DNA of 64,000 nucleotides from positions 4,710,001 through 4,774,000 of the forward strand of contig NZ_CP056032.1 of assembly GCF_013375035.1 (NCBI RefSeq). The letters are read 5' to 3'. This document shows, in pieces, positions 55,880 through 64,000 of this stretch (the stretch's first letter is position 1; the number at the start of each line of letters is the position of its first letter). The notes under the pieces were generated by a model. The model was not told the DNA's origin. It did not search any database and saw nothing but the letters and a program-made list of their open reading frames with translations. A program made the position numbers and the translations under genes. Origin of the DNA: Spirosoma sp. KUDC1026 (GTDB taxonomy: Bacteria > Bacteroidota > Bacteroidia > Cytophagales > Spirosomataceae).

Positions 55880-57670
55880 TTACTTTTTACGTTTTACTAG
55901 AGCTTTCTTTGTGGGTGCTTTGGGAAACAGCGCGCGCCGAACCTCGTTGACTTCGGCGGCCGAAACAGCGTCGGCAGTATTGCCAAAGTTTGTCCGGATG
56001 TGTGTCAGAACTTCGGCAAGCTCTTCGTCTTTCAGGAAGCTGTGCTGCGGCATGACGTTATTATAAGATTGCCCTTTCACCTCGATTGGTCCTTCCAGCC
56101 CTTTCATCAGAACGGTAATGAGCTTCTTTTTTTCGCCGGTTACCCATTCCGAGCCCGCCAGGGGTGGGAATCGCTGCGAGTCGCCCATACCGTTACGCTG
56201 GTGACAGGCCGCGCAGTAAATACCGTACACTTTACCCCCCGCTACGGGTTTGCCTAGATCCAGATTGTCTTTGATCTCATCCGGGTTGCGGATATTCGAC
56301 ATCGTTTTGCGCTTCTCCATCTGCGCCAGTTGAGCCGTACCGAAATTCTTCTTGTCGCCCTTGTAGGTGACGCGCCAGATTTTGCCCTTTTCGGTTTCGG
56401 CAACGTAGAGTGAGCCATCTGGTCCCATGGCAATACCCATTGGCCGATACACAGCATCGCTTACGTTGACGATGGGATCTATACCCGCAAAGCCGTCGGC
56501 AAAGACCTCCCAGTCCGTAGCAATAGCCCCGTTTTTGGCGGGTAGGAAAGCAATAAAATAACCCGCCTGCGGATAAGGAGCGCGGTTGGTGGAGCCGTGA
56601 AAGGCAACGAATGCCCCATCTTTGTACCGCTCGGGATAGCCGTTTTGGGCACTGTTACCCCGGTAGAACAGAATATCGTTGGGTGCCCAGTGCGCCGGGA
56701 AACCGATCAGCGGTTTTTCGCATTTGTCGCAGCGGCCTACGGTTTTACCATCACCCCCGTATTCGGGATTGAGTAGTTTCTTACCCTGCACCTGGTCGTA
56801 GTAGCAGTACGGCCAGCCGCCGTCCATGCCTTCTTTCACCTGGAACAGTTCTTCAGACGGCAAGACGGCACTCTGCCAGGGCGAGTATTTCTCGGCCCAC
56901 AGCATCAGGAAATCATCGCGGCCATGCTGTAAGGTATACAGGCTATTGTTGGCAAAATTCCAGTCCATTGCCACAACGCTGCGCAGGCCGGTGGCGTACC
57001 GCTTTCCGTCTTTCTGAGTCTGGTTGGTTTTGTTGGCGTCGAACTGCCAGATACCGCCGTGATCCTCCAGCATCGGACAGGGGTCGATACCCATCGAGCC
57101 AGGCATCCGGTTTTTTTCCTGACAGCCATTCGACGCGGCCCCAAACGCTACGTACATATGTCCGTCATTGTCGAACGTAACGGGTTTGGCAATGTGCTCG
57201 TGCATGCCGTGTTCGTGGTCGTCGGTCAGGACCACTTCCATCGGGCTATCAGGCACCAGTTGCCCGGGCTTCAGTTTGTAGCGGTAAACGTATAGTTCCG
57301 AACTGAAATACAGGTAGCCGTTATAAATCCGCATGGCCGTTCCGTACGCCCGCTCCCGGGCCAGACCGCCAAACTGCTTGATAATGTCGGCACGACCGTC
57401 GCCGTTCGTATCCCGCAGAGCAATGACCGATTCGTCCTTGTCGCGGGCAAAGCGAGCTTTTACGTAGATGTCGCCGTTCTCGTTCACGGCCAGATGCCGG
57501 GCACGACCGGGCAGGCTATCGACCACCACCGTGGCTTCGAAGCCTTCGGGCAGAAACAGACCACCATTTTCGTTCGTCTGCACGGGCAACCCGTTCGACG
57601 ATTGTCGCTGGGTAAAACCGGCCAGGAGCAGTAAGCTGAACGCCAGTCCTTTCAGGTAATAGTTTGACAT
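55880..57670 (-). CDS. Sugar dehydrogenase (GSDH-like) fused to cytochrome c
   Basis: 596 residues with signal peptide (MSNYYLKGLAFSLLLLAGFT). A dehydrogenase propeller (about 30-440: LPGRARHLAVNENGDIYVKARF, GMHEHIAKPVTFDNDGHMYVAFG, YATGLRSVVAMDWN, PMGIAMGPDGSLYVAETEKGKIW) precedes a cytochrome c domain with CAACH (near 487) and the Met ligand region VMPQH. The C-terminus is basic. It lies in the same operon as SusC/SusD and both RidA sets, 23 bp before RidA copy 1. Probable role: periplasmic oxidation of a sugar to its lactone with electron transfer through haem. The cofactor (PQQ) is inferred from family resemblance. Confidence 0.87.
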   Translation of the reverse strand: MSNYYLKGLAFSLLLLAGFTQRQSSNGLPVQTNENGGLFLPEGFEATVVVDSLPGRARHLAVNENGDIYVKARFARDKDESVIALRDTNGDGRADIIKQFGGLARERAYGTAMRIYNGYLYFSSELYVYRYKLKPGQLVPDSPMEVVLTDDHEHGMHEHIAKPVTFDNDGHMYVAFGAASNGCQEKNRMPGSMGIDPCPMLEDHGGIWQFDANKTNQTQKDGKRYATGLRSVVAMDWNFANNSLYTLQHGRDDFLMLWAEKYSPWQSAVLPSEELFQVKEGMDGGWPYCYYDQVQGKKLLNPEYGGDGKTVGRCDKCEKPLIGFPAHWAPNDILFYRGNSAQNGYPERYKDGAFVAFHGSTNRAPYPQAGYFIAFLPAKNGAIATDWEVFADGFAGIDPIVNVSDAVYRPMGIAMGPDGSLYVAETEKGKIWRVTYKGDKKNFGTAQLAQMEKRKTMSNIRNPDEIKDNLDLGKPVAGGKVYGIYCAACHQRNGMGDSQRFPPLAGSEWVTGEKKKLITVLMKGLEGPIEVKGQSYNNVMPQHSFLKDEELAEVLTHIRTNFGNTADAVSAAEVNEVRRALFPKAPTKKALVKRKK

Positions 57671-57693
57671 AGTAAACTTACGTTTCGGTCCGT

Positions 57694-58940
57694 TTAATTC
57701 ATGCTCAGCGGGCTGACGATTCCGTTCAGGTCGTAGACGATCTTACCGCCCTTAATGGTCATTTCGCACTCGAATTTCTGCTTACCTGTCATCTTGTAGC
57801 CGGTCTTGTCGTAAAAGCCAAAATTGCCCTGACGCATACTCAGGATTGCAACGTCGGCGATGGCTCCTATGGACAGGTGACCCAGATTTTCGCGGTTGAT
57901 GACCTGCGCGGGCGCCCAGGTAACGGCTTTAATAACACCCGGTACATCCTCACCCATCACGACGAATTTGGACATGATACTCAGGATGTCTTTCATTGAG
58001 CCATTCATGCTCCCCGTATGCAGGTCGGTACTAATTGTCGTTGGATAAAACTTGGCTTTCAGAGCGGGAATAGCCTGCGTATAGTTGAAACTGGCTCCAC
58101 CGTAGCCCACGTCGAACACGATTCCTTTTTTGCGCGCTTCCCAGGCAAAGGGCTTGACGGTTTTGGTCGCTTCGTCCACGATAGTTTCCCGGACGTTATC
58201 ACCCAGCAGCGTGTAGGCGTGGGTAAAAATGTCGCCCGGACGCAGGTGTTTCATGAACAACTCTTCCAGCGGCAAGGGCGGGGTACTACCGCCAAAATCA
58301 ATCATAACGGGCATACCCGACAACTTGCCGGCCTCTACGGCGTGATCGACAGGAGCCCAGCTTGGGCCGTTGAAATGCGCGACTTTAAAACCCACTACGT
58401 CGTTCTTGTTTTCCAGCGCGACTTTAGCGGCCATTTTCGGGTCCATGTCGGTGGTATCCTGCTCGAAGCGACCACCCCGCATCCCCTCGCCCACAATATT
58501 CAAAAACGAGAGAACCCGCGTTTTTGAATTGAAAATAATGTTCTTCTTAAACGTATCGAACGATTTCCAGCCAGCCCGCCAGCATCCACAATGGTCGTTA
58601 CACCCACCCGGAAGGTAAAGCCGTCGGGGGCTACGGCCACGGCACCATTACTGAGATAGTGATTGGGCTCGGTACCGTAAAAAACGTGTCCGTGGATATC
58701 AATCAGGCCGGGTGTTACGTACATGCCTTTGGCATCGACCACCTGTTTGGCCTGCTTCGGATCGATAGACGTAGCTACTGCGGCAATTTTGCCGTCTTTG
58801 ATAGCGACGTCCATCAAGGCGTTAATGTTATTCTTTGGATCAATGAGCCGGCCGCCTTTGATCAGAATCGTGTATTCCTGCGCAATGACTGGCGTAGTCA
58901 TCAGACAGACGACGAAGAGGAAGGCAAGAATTTTTTTCAT
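57694..58940 (-). pseudogene. Exported amidohydrolase copy 2, split by a frameshift
   Basis: Paralogue of 52748-54025. The N-terminal half (58940 to about 58575) has signal peptide MKKILAFLFVVCLMTTPVIA and His83/His85 (GLIDIHGHVF). It runs to TTIVDAGG and then reads GLAGNRSIRLRR before stopping at 58500. In the correct phase the following DNA gives WKSFDTFKKNIIFNSKTRV, matching the copy-1 stretch WRDFETFKKQTVDLSKTRV. One base is therefore missing near 58570-58582 (around GGCGGGCTGG on the coding strand). The remaining half, 57694 to about 58560, is otherwise intact with GFKVAHFNG, IFTHAYT and STDLHTGS. Either a pseudogene or a sequencing error. Confidence 0.85.
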
Positions 58941-58952
58941 AGGTTTAGGTAC

Positions 58953-58984
58953 GTACCAGCTCCGGTGTGTGCCGGAGCCGGTAC
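58953..58984 (-). terminator. Hairpin between the PLP enzyme and amidohydrolase copy 2
   Basis: Arms 58953-58965 and 58972-58984 pair over 13 bp with one G-T wobble around a 6-nt loop, in the 56-bp gap between the PLP enzyme stop (58997) and the amidohydrolase start (58940). It may be an mRNA-stability or partial termination hairpin within the operon. Confidence 0.5.
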
Positions 58985-58996
58985 GCTGCTTTTTGT

Positions 58997-60223
58997 TTAT
59001 ACGGCCGCTTTCATCAGCTCTTCCTTGAGCCGACTGGCGACAATTTTGTCCTCACCGGGTTTGAGCATCCAGGCGGTCATGCTGATGCCGTTTGGCTCAC
59101 CCACCACTTCGATAGATGGGTCACCGTTCCGCAGGCCCTCCTGCAGGGCTTTGGGGGTCGTTTTCACTTTACTCGCATCCCAGGTCAGGCGCAGCGTGGG
59201 TGTGTGGTTACCCAGCGCCGGGGCGAACGACTCAACCGTTACGCCTTTCACGCTCTTGGCCGCGTTGGCAATGGTGGCCGCGCGTTCCTCCAGCATTTTC
59301 CAGTCCTTATCCTGATCGCGGGCCACGAATTTTTCCAGGGCAACGTACATACCCAGAATCTCTTCTTTGTTCACCTTCATACCCCGACCGATGGTCGCAC
59401 CACGAGGGGGCATGCTGAGCCGGGCGGCCTCGATGTATTTCTTTTTCCCCATCAGGATACCCGCGCTCTGCGGCCCCCGCATGGCTTTACCGCCCGAGAC
59501 GCAGACCAGATCAAAGCCAATGTCGTGGAATTTCCAGAGGTTTTCAACCGGCGGGACATCAGCCGCAATGTCGATCATGGTTGGGATGTTGTGCTTCTTG
59601 CCTAGCGCGACCCAGTCCTGATGCTGAATTTTGCCTTTGTCGGACTGGATGTTCAGGAACCACAGCAGGGCGGTTTTATCGCTGATGGCTTTCTCGACGT
59701 CCTCGATGGTTTCCACCTGAATGATGGTACAGCCCGTGTTCGTCAGCGCGTGCGAGTAACCGATGTCATGGGCTTTCTGCGCAATCACTTCCGATTTCAT
59801 ACCGGTACCTTCCAGGTGCGGCAGTTGCTCAACTTTTTTCGGGTCCATACCGGTCAGTACACCGGCCAGGCCCAACGTCATAGCCGAGAAACAGCCCGCC
59901 GTAACTACCGCTGATTCAGCGTGGGTGATGGCGGCAATCTTCTCGCCTACTTTTGTCTGTACGTCGTCCAGCATCATGAATTCTTTCGACGACGCCAGAA
60001 TCGTGTTTACTACGTCCTCCTCCATGAGCGAACCCGTCATGGCGGTATACGTACCTGCCGCGTTGATGAACGTCCGAATACCCAGTTCTTTCACGAGGTT
60101 ACGCGGGGCAGCTACGGCAGGGGCAGCCAGTGCCGTGGTCAAGGGAGCGGCTACTCCACCAAACAAACCGCCAACCATCGGCATAGCCGACAGATGTTTA
60201 ATCAATGTACGTCTACTGAGCAT
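58997..60223 (-). CDS. Tat-exported SelA/DgaE-like PLP enzyme (copy 2)
   Basis: 408 residues and clearly paralogous to 54129-55370 over the full length. Leader LSRRTLIKHLSAMPMVGG is a twin-arginine motif with hydrophobic core. The PLP Lys is Lys246 (CVSGGKAMRGPQSAGILMG) with the Asp of MIDIAADVPP. The pattern TFINAAGTYTAMTGSLMEED and THAESAVVTAG matches copy 1, but the C-terminal part differs (EPNGISMTAWMLKPGEDKIVASRL). All active-site residues are present, so it should be active with its own RidA partner. Confidence 0.9.
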   Translation of the reverse strand: MLSRRTLIKHLSAMPMVGGLFGGVAAPLTTALAAPAVAAPRNLVKELGIRTFINAAGTYTAMTGSLMEEDVVNTILASSKEFMMLDDVQTKVGEKIAAITHAESAVVTAGCFSAMTLGLAGVLTGMDPKKVEQLPHLEGTGMKSEVIAQKAHDIGYSHALTNTGCTIIQVETIEDVEKAISDKTALLWFLNIQSDKGKIQHQDWVALGKKHNIPTMIDIAADVPPVENLWKFHDIGFDLVCVSGGKAMRGPQSAGILMGKKKYIEAARLSMPPRGATIGRGMKVNKEEILGMYVALEKFVARDQDKDWKMLEERAATIANAAKSVKGVTVESFAPALGNHTPTLRLTWDASKVKTTPKALQEGLRNGDPSIEVVGEPNGISMTAWMLKPGEDKIVASRLKEELMKAAV

Positions 60224-60287
60224 AACCAGTTATGTGTTAATGGGTAAGAGATCAGAGAAAAGGGAAGGGGGTGGGATAAGTTGAAAA

Positions 60288-60325
60288 GCTGAGCGCTCTG
60301 ACTGGTGAAGTTCAGAGCGCTCAGC
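60288..60325 (-). terminator. 14-bp hairpin between RidA and PLP enzyme copy 2
   Basis: Perfect arms 60288-60301 and 60312-60325 (GCTGAGCGCTCTGA) around a 10-nt loop. On the minus strand the stem is followed by TTTTC. It sits in the 110-bp gap between RidA copy 2 and the PLP enzyme and may partly terminate transcription, reducing downstream gene dosage. Confidence 0.6.
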
Positions 60326-60333
60326 CAATCCGT

Positions 60334-60789
60334 TTACAGATGGGCAATGCAGTCAATCTCAACCAGTGAATCGCCGGGAACACCCCCGCGTACCGCTACT
60401 GTGGTACGTACGGGTGGCTTGCTGCCGAACCGGCCTTTATACACGTCGTTCATGGCTTTGTAATCGTTGGGGTCGTGCAGAAAGACAGATACTTTCAGCA
60501 CCTTCTCCATCGACGAGCCAGCTTTGACGAGCTCTTTCTCCAGTTCGTTCAGGACGTGGTCGGTATGCGCTTTCACGTCGCCTTCGAAGTGAGCGCCAAT
60601 GCCGAAGAGGAACAGCAGATTGCCGAGCTTCTTGACGCTGGAATACAGTGGCACATCATCGGTGGTAACGACACCCATCGCTTCAGGTACAGATTGCTCC
60701 AGAGGACGAGCAACGGCTTCGCTGGCGATGCCTATACCGGCAAAGCTGGTCATCAGACGCTTGAGAATCGATCGGCGTTGTGCTTTCAT
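60334..60789 (-). CDS. Tat-exported RidA-family deaminase (copy 2)
   Basis: 151 residues from the ATG at 60789 (MKAQRRSILKRLMTSFAG); the frame is open four codons further to an ATG at 60801. The twin-arginine leader QRRSILKRL parallels copy 1. The RidA domain keeps the Arg in PPVRTTVAVRGGVPG and the Glu in LVEIDCIA, with HVLNELEKELVKAGSSMEKV. It is 71 bp after the SusD gene and pairs with PLP enzyme copy 2. Role: hydrolysis of the enamine/imine released by that enzyme in the periplasm (inferred from family and leader). Confidence 0.88.
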   Translation of the reverse strand: MKAQRRSILKRLMTSFAGIGIASEAVARPLEQSVPEAMGVVTTDDVPLYSSVKKLGNLLFLFGIGAHFEGDVKAHTDHVLNELEKELVKAGSSMEKVLKVSVFLHDPNDYKAMNDVYKGRFGSKPPVRTTVAVRGGVPGDSLVEIDCIAHL

Positions 60790-60860
60790 TGGACGAGACA
60801 TAACCGCTTGATGAACTGTTTACTGTGGTTTTGTTGCGTTTTCAGACAGGCTGGATTCGC

Positions 60861-62417
60861 TTATTTATCCCACCATACTGTGCTGGACAGGGTATTGGTG
60901 CCGCCCTGCCGGGTACGTGCTTCGAGGAAGTTGGTCCGGTTGTAGGTCTCTTCCGAATCAGGAATCACGAAGCGGGTTGGGATTTTGCCGCCCGTCAGGT
61001 TACCTGGGTAGTTGGTTGGCGTCAGGTTTGGATAGCCGGTACGTCGCCAGTTTGCGAAGATTTCGTATTCGTCTTCCAGGAACAGAGCCACCCATTTCTG
61101 CGTCGAGATCTGCTCGATCTGCTGCGCGGTTGTCCCCGTCGTTTTGTACGGGTTGTTGACCAGGTACAGGTTGATCCGGGCATCGGAGATCACCCCACCC
61201 GCACCAAACAGCGACCACTGACGCATCCCTGCCCGAACGGCGTTGTTGTACGCCGTTGCCGCCGTTGTTCCGCTGTTCCAGCCCCGTACCGCAGCCTCGG
61301 CCAGCAACAGGTTCATTTCGGCATTACCCATCACAACCAGCGGGGAGTTGTACCGCAGGATCGTGTTCGGGTTGGGTTCCGAGAACGAGTTAAAGTTGGA
61401 AGGCAGGCTGTTATAGGCAGCGTTCGGCATTCCTTGTTGCAGAGCCGTTGTGGTATCAGCCGTGAAGGTTGAGCCGTTGGCAGTCCACACAACCGAAATT
61501 ACGTTCAGACGAGGGTCTTTGGTCGTTTTCAGGTAGTCGATCAGCGTTTTCGCGAACTTTCCACCCTCTACGTTATCACCGCCCGGCGTAATGTAGTCGG
61601 TGCTGAGCAGGCCGTTGGCAATGAAGTTCCGGCTTGCCACCTGCGATCCATCCACATAGGCAATAACCGCCCGGTCGGCGTCGTCCAGAATAACGCCACC
61701 GGCAATTGCTTTCTCGACCCAGGTCTTAGCCAGTGCTGGATCAACCTGCGTTAGGCGCATACCCAGGCGCAGCATCAGCGAATACCCGAACTTCTTCCAC
61801 TTGGTCACGTCACCGCCAAACATCAGATCGGCGTTACCAAAGGTTGCTTTCGAGGCATCAAAAGCCGCAATCGACTCGTCCAGCTCTTTCAGCAGATCGG
61901 CGTAGATGACCTGCTGCGCATCGTATTTGGGTGCGTAGTTCTTGTCTGACAGGGCTTTTCCAGCGTCGAAATACGGAATATCACCGTACAGATCCGTCAG
62001 GCGATGAAAGATGTAGGCCTTCCAGATCCGGGCCGCCGACAGTTTGTTGACGTTTGCCGGATTACCCGCCACCGCGTCCATCACCTGTACGATCGACGTA
62101 ACCGCACCCGATCCGGCGCCCGTACCTGCATACGCATTCCAGTTACCCTGCGAATACGAGAAGTTGAAGTATTTATCACCGGCGGCTGGCACTTCCTTAT
62201 ACGTCGAGAAGTGCTGCATCGAACCGCCAATGGTCAGGTAAGCGGCTCCCGTAAAGTTGGTGCTCACCCCATCCAGTTGCGCCCGGGTAAACAGGTACTC
62301 TGGAATAACAGCCGAATATTTATTAGGGTCTACGTTCATTTCCTCAAAGCCTTTGTCACAGGCAGACAGGAGGAATAAGGGAGCCGCAGCTAATATTTTA
62401 TAAATCAGACGTTTCAT
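60861..62417 (-). CDS. SusD/RagB-like outer-membrane lipoprotein
   Basis: 518 residues with lipobox LFLLSACDK (Cys20). TPR-like helical fold of the SusD-like type: EEMNVDPNKYSAVIPEYLFTRAQ, RIWKAYIFHRLTDLYGDIPYFDA, NAEMNLLLAEAAVRGWN and EDEYEIFANWRRTGYPNL near the C-terminus. It caps the SusC porin encoded 23 bp upstream and captures the ligand at the cell surface. It belongs to the shorter SusD-like_2 group rather than the starch SusD group. The RidA-PLP enzyme set follows it, so the ligand should be what that set degrades. Confidence 0.92.
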   Translation of the reverse strand: MKRLIYKILAAAPLFLLSACDKGFEEMNVDPNKYSAVIPEYLFTRAQLDGVSTNFTGAAYLTIGGSMQHFSTYKEVPAAGDKYFNFSYSQGNWNAYAGTGAGSGAVTSIVQVMDAVAGNPANVNKLSAARIWKAYIFHRLTDLYGDIPYFDAGKALSDKNYAPKYDAQQVIYADLLKELDESIAAFDASKATFGNADLMFGGDVTKWKKFGYSLMLRLGMRLTQVDPALAKTWVEKAIAGGVILDDADRAVIAYVDGSQVASRNFIANGLLSTDYITPGGDNVEGGKFAKTLIDYLKTTKDPRLNVISVVWTANGSTFTADTTTALQQGMPNAAYNSLPSNFNSFSEPNPNTILRYNSPLVVMGNAEMNLLLAEAAVRGWNSGTTAATAYNNAVRAGMRQWSLFGAGGVISDARINLYLVNNPYKTTGTTAQQIEQISTQKWVALFLEDEYEIFANWRRTGYPNLTPTNYPGNLTGGKIPTRFVIPDSEETYNRTNFLEARTRQGGTNTLSSTVWWDK

Positions 62418-62440
62418 GTTGCCGTAAGAGGGTTAGTAGA

Positions 62441-64000
62441 TTAGAATTTAACCGTCAGGTTCACACCCAGGCTACGTGTTCTTGGTACGCCAAAGGCTTC
62501 CAGGCCCTGTGCGTTGCTGCTCGTATAGCCCGACTCCGGATCGAAGTACTGGTTCTTCTTGTCTTTGTACAGGATAGCCAGGTTACGACCAACGATCGAG
62601 ATCGACGCTGCCTGCAGTTTCAGGAAGGGGAACTTGCTGACGGGGAGGTTGTAGCTCAGGATAATCTGACGCAGCTTGACGAAGTCGTTGTTGAACATGA
62701 ACATCGCCGTGTAGTTCTTGTCGTTGTCGTAGTACGTATCTACGTCTTCTTTCTTCCAGAATTTGGTAAAGGGTGCTCCTTCTGGGGTTACACCCGTTAC
62801 GGTCACGCCGGTTTCGCGACCGGGCAGGGTTTCCTGTGGCAGACCAAAGCGGTAGGCGTACTGGTACAGGTTCGAGTAAACGATGCTACCGAACTTACCG
62901 TCAATCAAGAAGTTCAGCGAGAAATTCTTATAGCGGAAGTTGTTGGTGATCCCCATCGTGAGCGGAGGAGTTCCCTGACCGATTTCTTCCAGATCACCGC
63001 GGACCGCGTAACCGCTGGCCGTGTTGAATACTACGTTACCAGCCGCGTCGGTTTTCTTGCGGTAGCCCCAGATCGTTCCGTATGGCCGACCCAGTACGTT
63101 ACGTACCACACCACCTCCTACGCCCGTACCGATGTCGATGCTCGTCAGACCCTCGGCCAGTTGCTCAATTTTGCTCCGGTTATACGCCAGGTTGTAGCTT
63201 ACGTCCCACACAAAACCGCCGTTTTTAACCGGTGTTCCGGTCAGCAGCAATTCGACACCTTTATTGCTCAGGGCGCCTACGTTCAGCAGGGCCGACGTAT
63301 AACCCGACGACAGGGCAATGTTCGTGGTTACGATGTCGTTGGTGGTCCGGCGATTGTACAAGGTCAGGTCAAGACCTAAACGGTTGTTCAGGAAGCGGGC
63401 TTCGATACCCCCTTCGTAAGTCGTTGAGGTCAGCGGTTTCAGATCGGGATTCGGCATCTGCGACGAAGCCAGCCCTTCGACCGGACGGCCGTTGTGACCA
63501 CCCTGCTGCAACGAATAATACTGATAGATCTGGTATGGGCTCACCGTAGCACCACCTACCTGCGCCCACGATGCCCGCAGTTTGGCGAAGCTTACCGCTT
63601 TTGGCAGCCGAACCGCGTCCGACAGGATGAACGAACCCCCTACCGATGGGTAGAAAATGCTGTTGCTTTTGGGGTTCAGGACCGAGAACCAGTCCTGCCG
63701 ACCCGACAGGGTCAGGTAAGCTACGTTCTTGTAGCTGAAGTCCGTCGACGCGAACAGCGAGTTGATCGCGCTTTTGTAATACGTTGGCGTCGTCGTTGAG
63801 GTAGCCAGGTTGGTGTAGCTGTAGAAATACGGAATCGCGAATTCGCTACCCGCAATCGTCGTCTGGTCGTAGAGCGACTGCTGTAAGTTACCTCCCAGCA
63901 GGGCCGTGAAACCCAGATCACCCGCGAAGGTTTTGTTGTAATTCAGCGTCAGCAGGCCGTTGGTTTCCGACGAGCTGGTTTTACGGGCTTCGTAGGTACC
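62441..64000 (-). CDS. SusC/RagA TonB-linked outer-membrane porin (N-terminus beyond the window)
   Basis: The frame is open from the right window edge (64000) to the stop at 62441, giving 520 C-terminal residues. An ATG-like start at 63544 is only an internal codon; the upstream part reads in the same frame as barrel sequence (LSGRQDWFSVLNPKSNSIFYPSVGGSF, LRASWAQVGGATVSPYQIYQ). Typical SusC C-terminus: LPVSKFPFLKLQAASISIVGRNLAILYK, DPESGYTSSNAQGLEAFGVPRTRSLGVNLTVKF. Signal, carboxypeptidase-like, TonB-box and plug regions lie outside. It forms a transport pair with the SusD gene that follows. Confidence 0.93.
   Translation of the reverse strand, partial: GTYEARKTSSSETNGLLTLNYNKTFAGDLGFTALLGGNLQQSLYDQTTIAGSEFAIPYFYSYTNLATSTTTPTYYKSAINSLFASTDFSYKNVAYLTLSGRQDWFSVLNPKSNSIFYPSVGGSFILSDAVRLPKAVSFAKLRASWAQVGGATVSPYQIYQYYSLQQGGHNGRPVEGLASSQMPNPDLKPLTSTTYEGGIEARFLNNRLGLDLTLYNRRTTNDIVTTNIALSSGYTSALLNVGALSNKGVELLLTGTPVKNGGFVWDVSYNLAYNRSKIEQLAEGLTSIDIGTGVGGGVVRNVLGRPYGTIWGYRKKTDAAGNVVFNTASGYAVRGDLEEIGQGTPPLTMGITNNFRYKNFSLNFLIDGKFGSIVYSNLYQYAYRFGLPQETLPGRETGVTVTGVTPEGAPFTKFWKKEDVDTYYDNDKNYTAMFMFNNDFVKLRQIILSYNLPVSKFPFLKLQAASISIVGRNLAILYKDKKNQYFDPESGYTSSNAQGLEAFGVPRTRSLGVNLTVKF

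Noticed and set aside
61000..62378. Shadow ORFs opposite and within the SusD gene
   Set aside because: The SusD-like lipoprotein is well supported by its lipobox and family segments; the other frames show nothing.

Overview
The window is chromosomal DNA of a Bacteroidota bacterium, most likely a Cytophagales/Spirosoma-like soil or plant-associated glycan degrader (inference). The support is a SusC/SusD pair, a hybrid two-component regulator, a type IX secretion C-terminal domain, ECF sigma/anti-sigma/TonB operons, DUF4097 proteins, a TAnnTTTG-type -7 box and moderately GC-rich coding sequence. No tRNA, rRNA, CRISPR array or phage was seen.

Layout. 1-2.8 kb: a cut-off sialate O-acetylesterase diverges from an exported GH2 glycosidase. 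2.9-6.6 kb: a PAS/GAF histidine kinase with a frameshifted C-terminus, then a divergent SDR/HxlR pair. 6.6-15.4 kb: a giant secreted protein (beta-helix, LRR, Ig-like and two CBM3 domains) whose type IX sorting domain is cut off by a one-base deletion, preceded by an ECF sigma factor. 15.6-24.6 kb: a hybrid two-component regulator, a TPR histidine kinase, a LuxR-type response regulator, a lipoprotein and a DUF3592 membrane protein. 24.6-26.7 kb: a galactokinase-family kinase and an SGNH hydrolase. 27.0-33.7 kb: a TPP-riboswitch-led thiamine operon thiS-thiC-thiE-thiG-thiH-thiF(rhodanese) with a convergent TenI-like gene. 33.8-34.7 kb: an IS5-type transposase relic joined to a deleted second copy of the SGNH gene. 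34.7-40.5 kb: GH76, ThuA-like protein, a sugar dehydrogenase/PKD/cytochrome c protein and a Nudix-derived regulator. 40.6-46.0 kb: ECF sigma, anti-sigma, two DUF4097 proteins and a TonB-dependent receptor.

46.1-64.0 kb is the most interesting part. Every gene there is on the minus strand. Reading with transcription: SusC, SusD, RidA, SelA/DgaE-like PLP enzyme, amidohydrolase (frameshifted), sugar dehydrogenase-cytochrome c, then a second RidA, PLP enzyme and amidohydrolase. After a GC-rich inverted-repeat element come RraA-like aldolase, BASS transporter, SMP-30 lactonase, GH9 glycosidase and a DUF5009 acyltransferase. Almost all of the enzymes carry Sec or twin-arginine signals, including both PLP enzymes and both RidA proteins, which are normally cytoplasmic. 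I infer a largely periplasmic oxidative route for an amino sugar or related N-acylated sugar acid: outer-membrane uptake, oxidation, lactone hydrolysis, deacylation, PLP-dependent ammonia elimination with RidA clearing the enamine/imine, aldol cleavage, and uptake of the resulting acid. The substrate is not shown by the sequence.

Three genes carry apparent single-base frameshifts (near 5,118, 7,242 and 58,575). Sequencing error and real inactivation cannot be told apart here.
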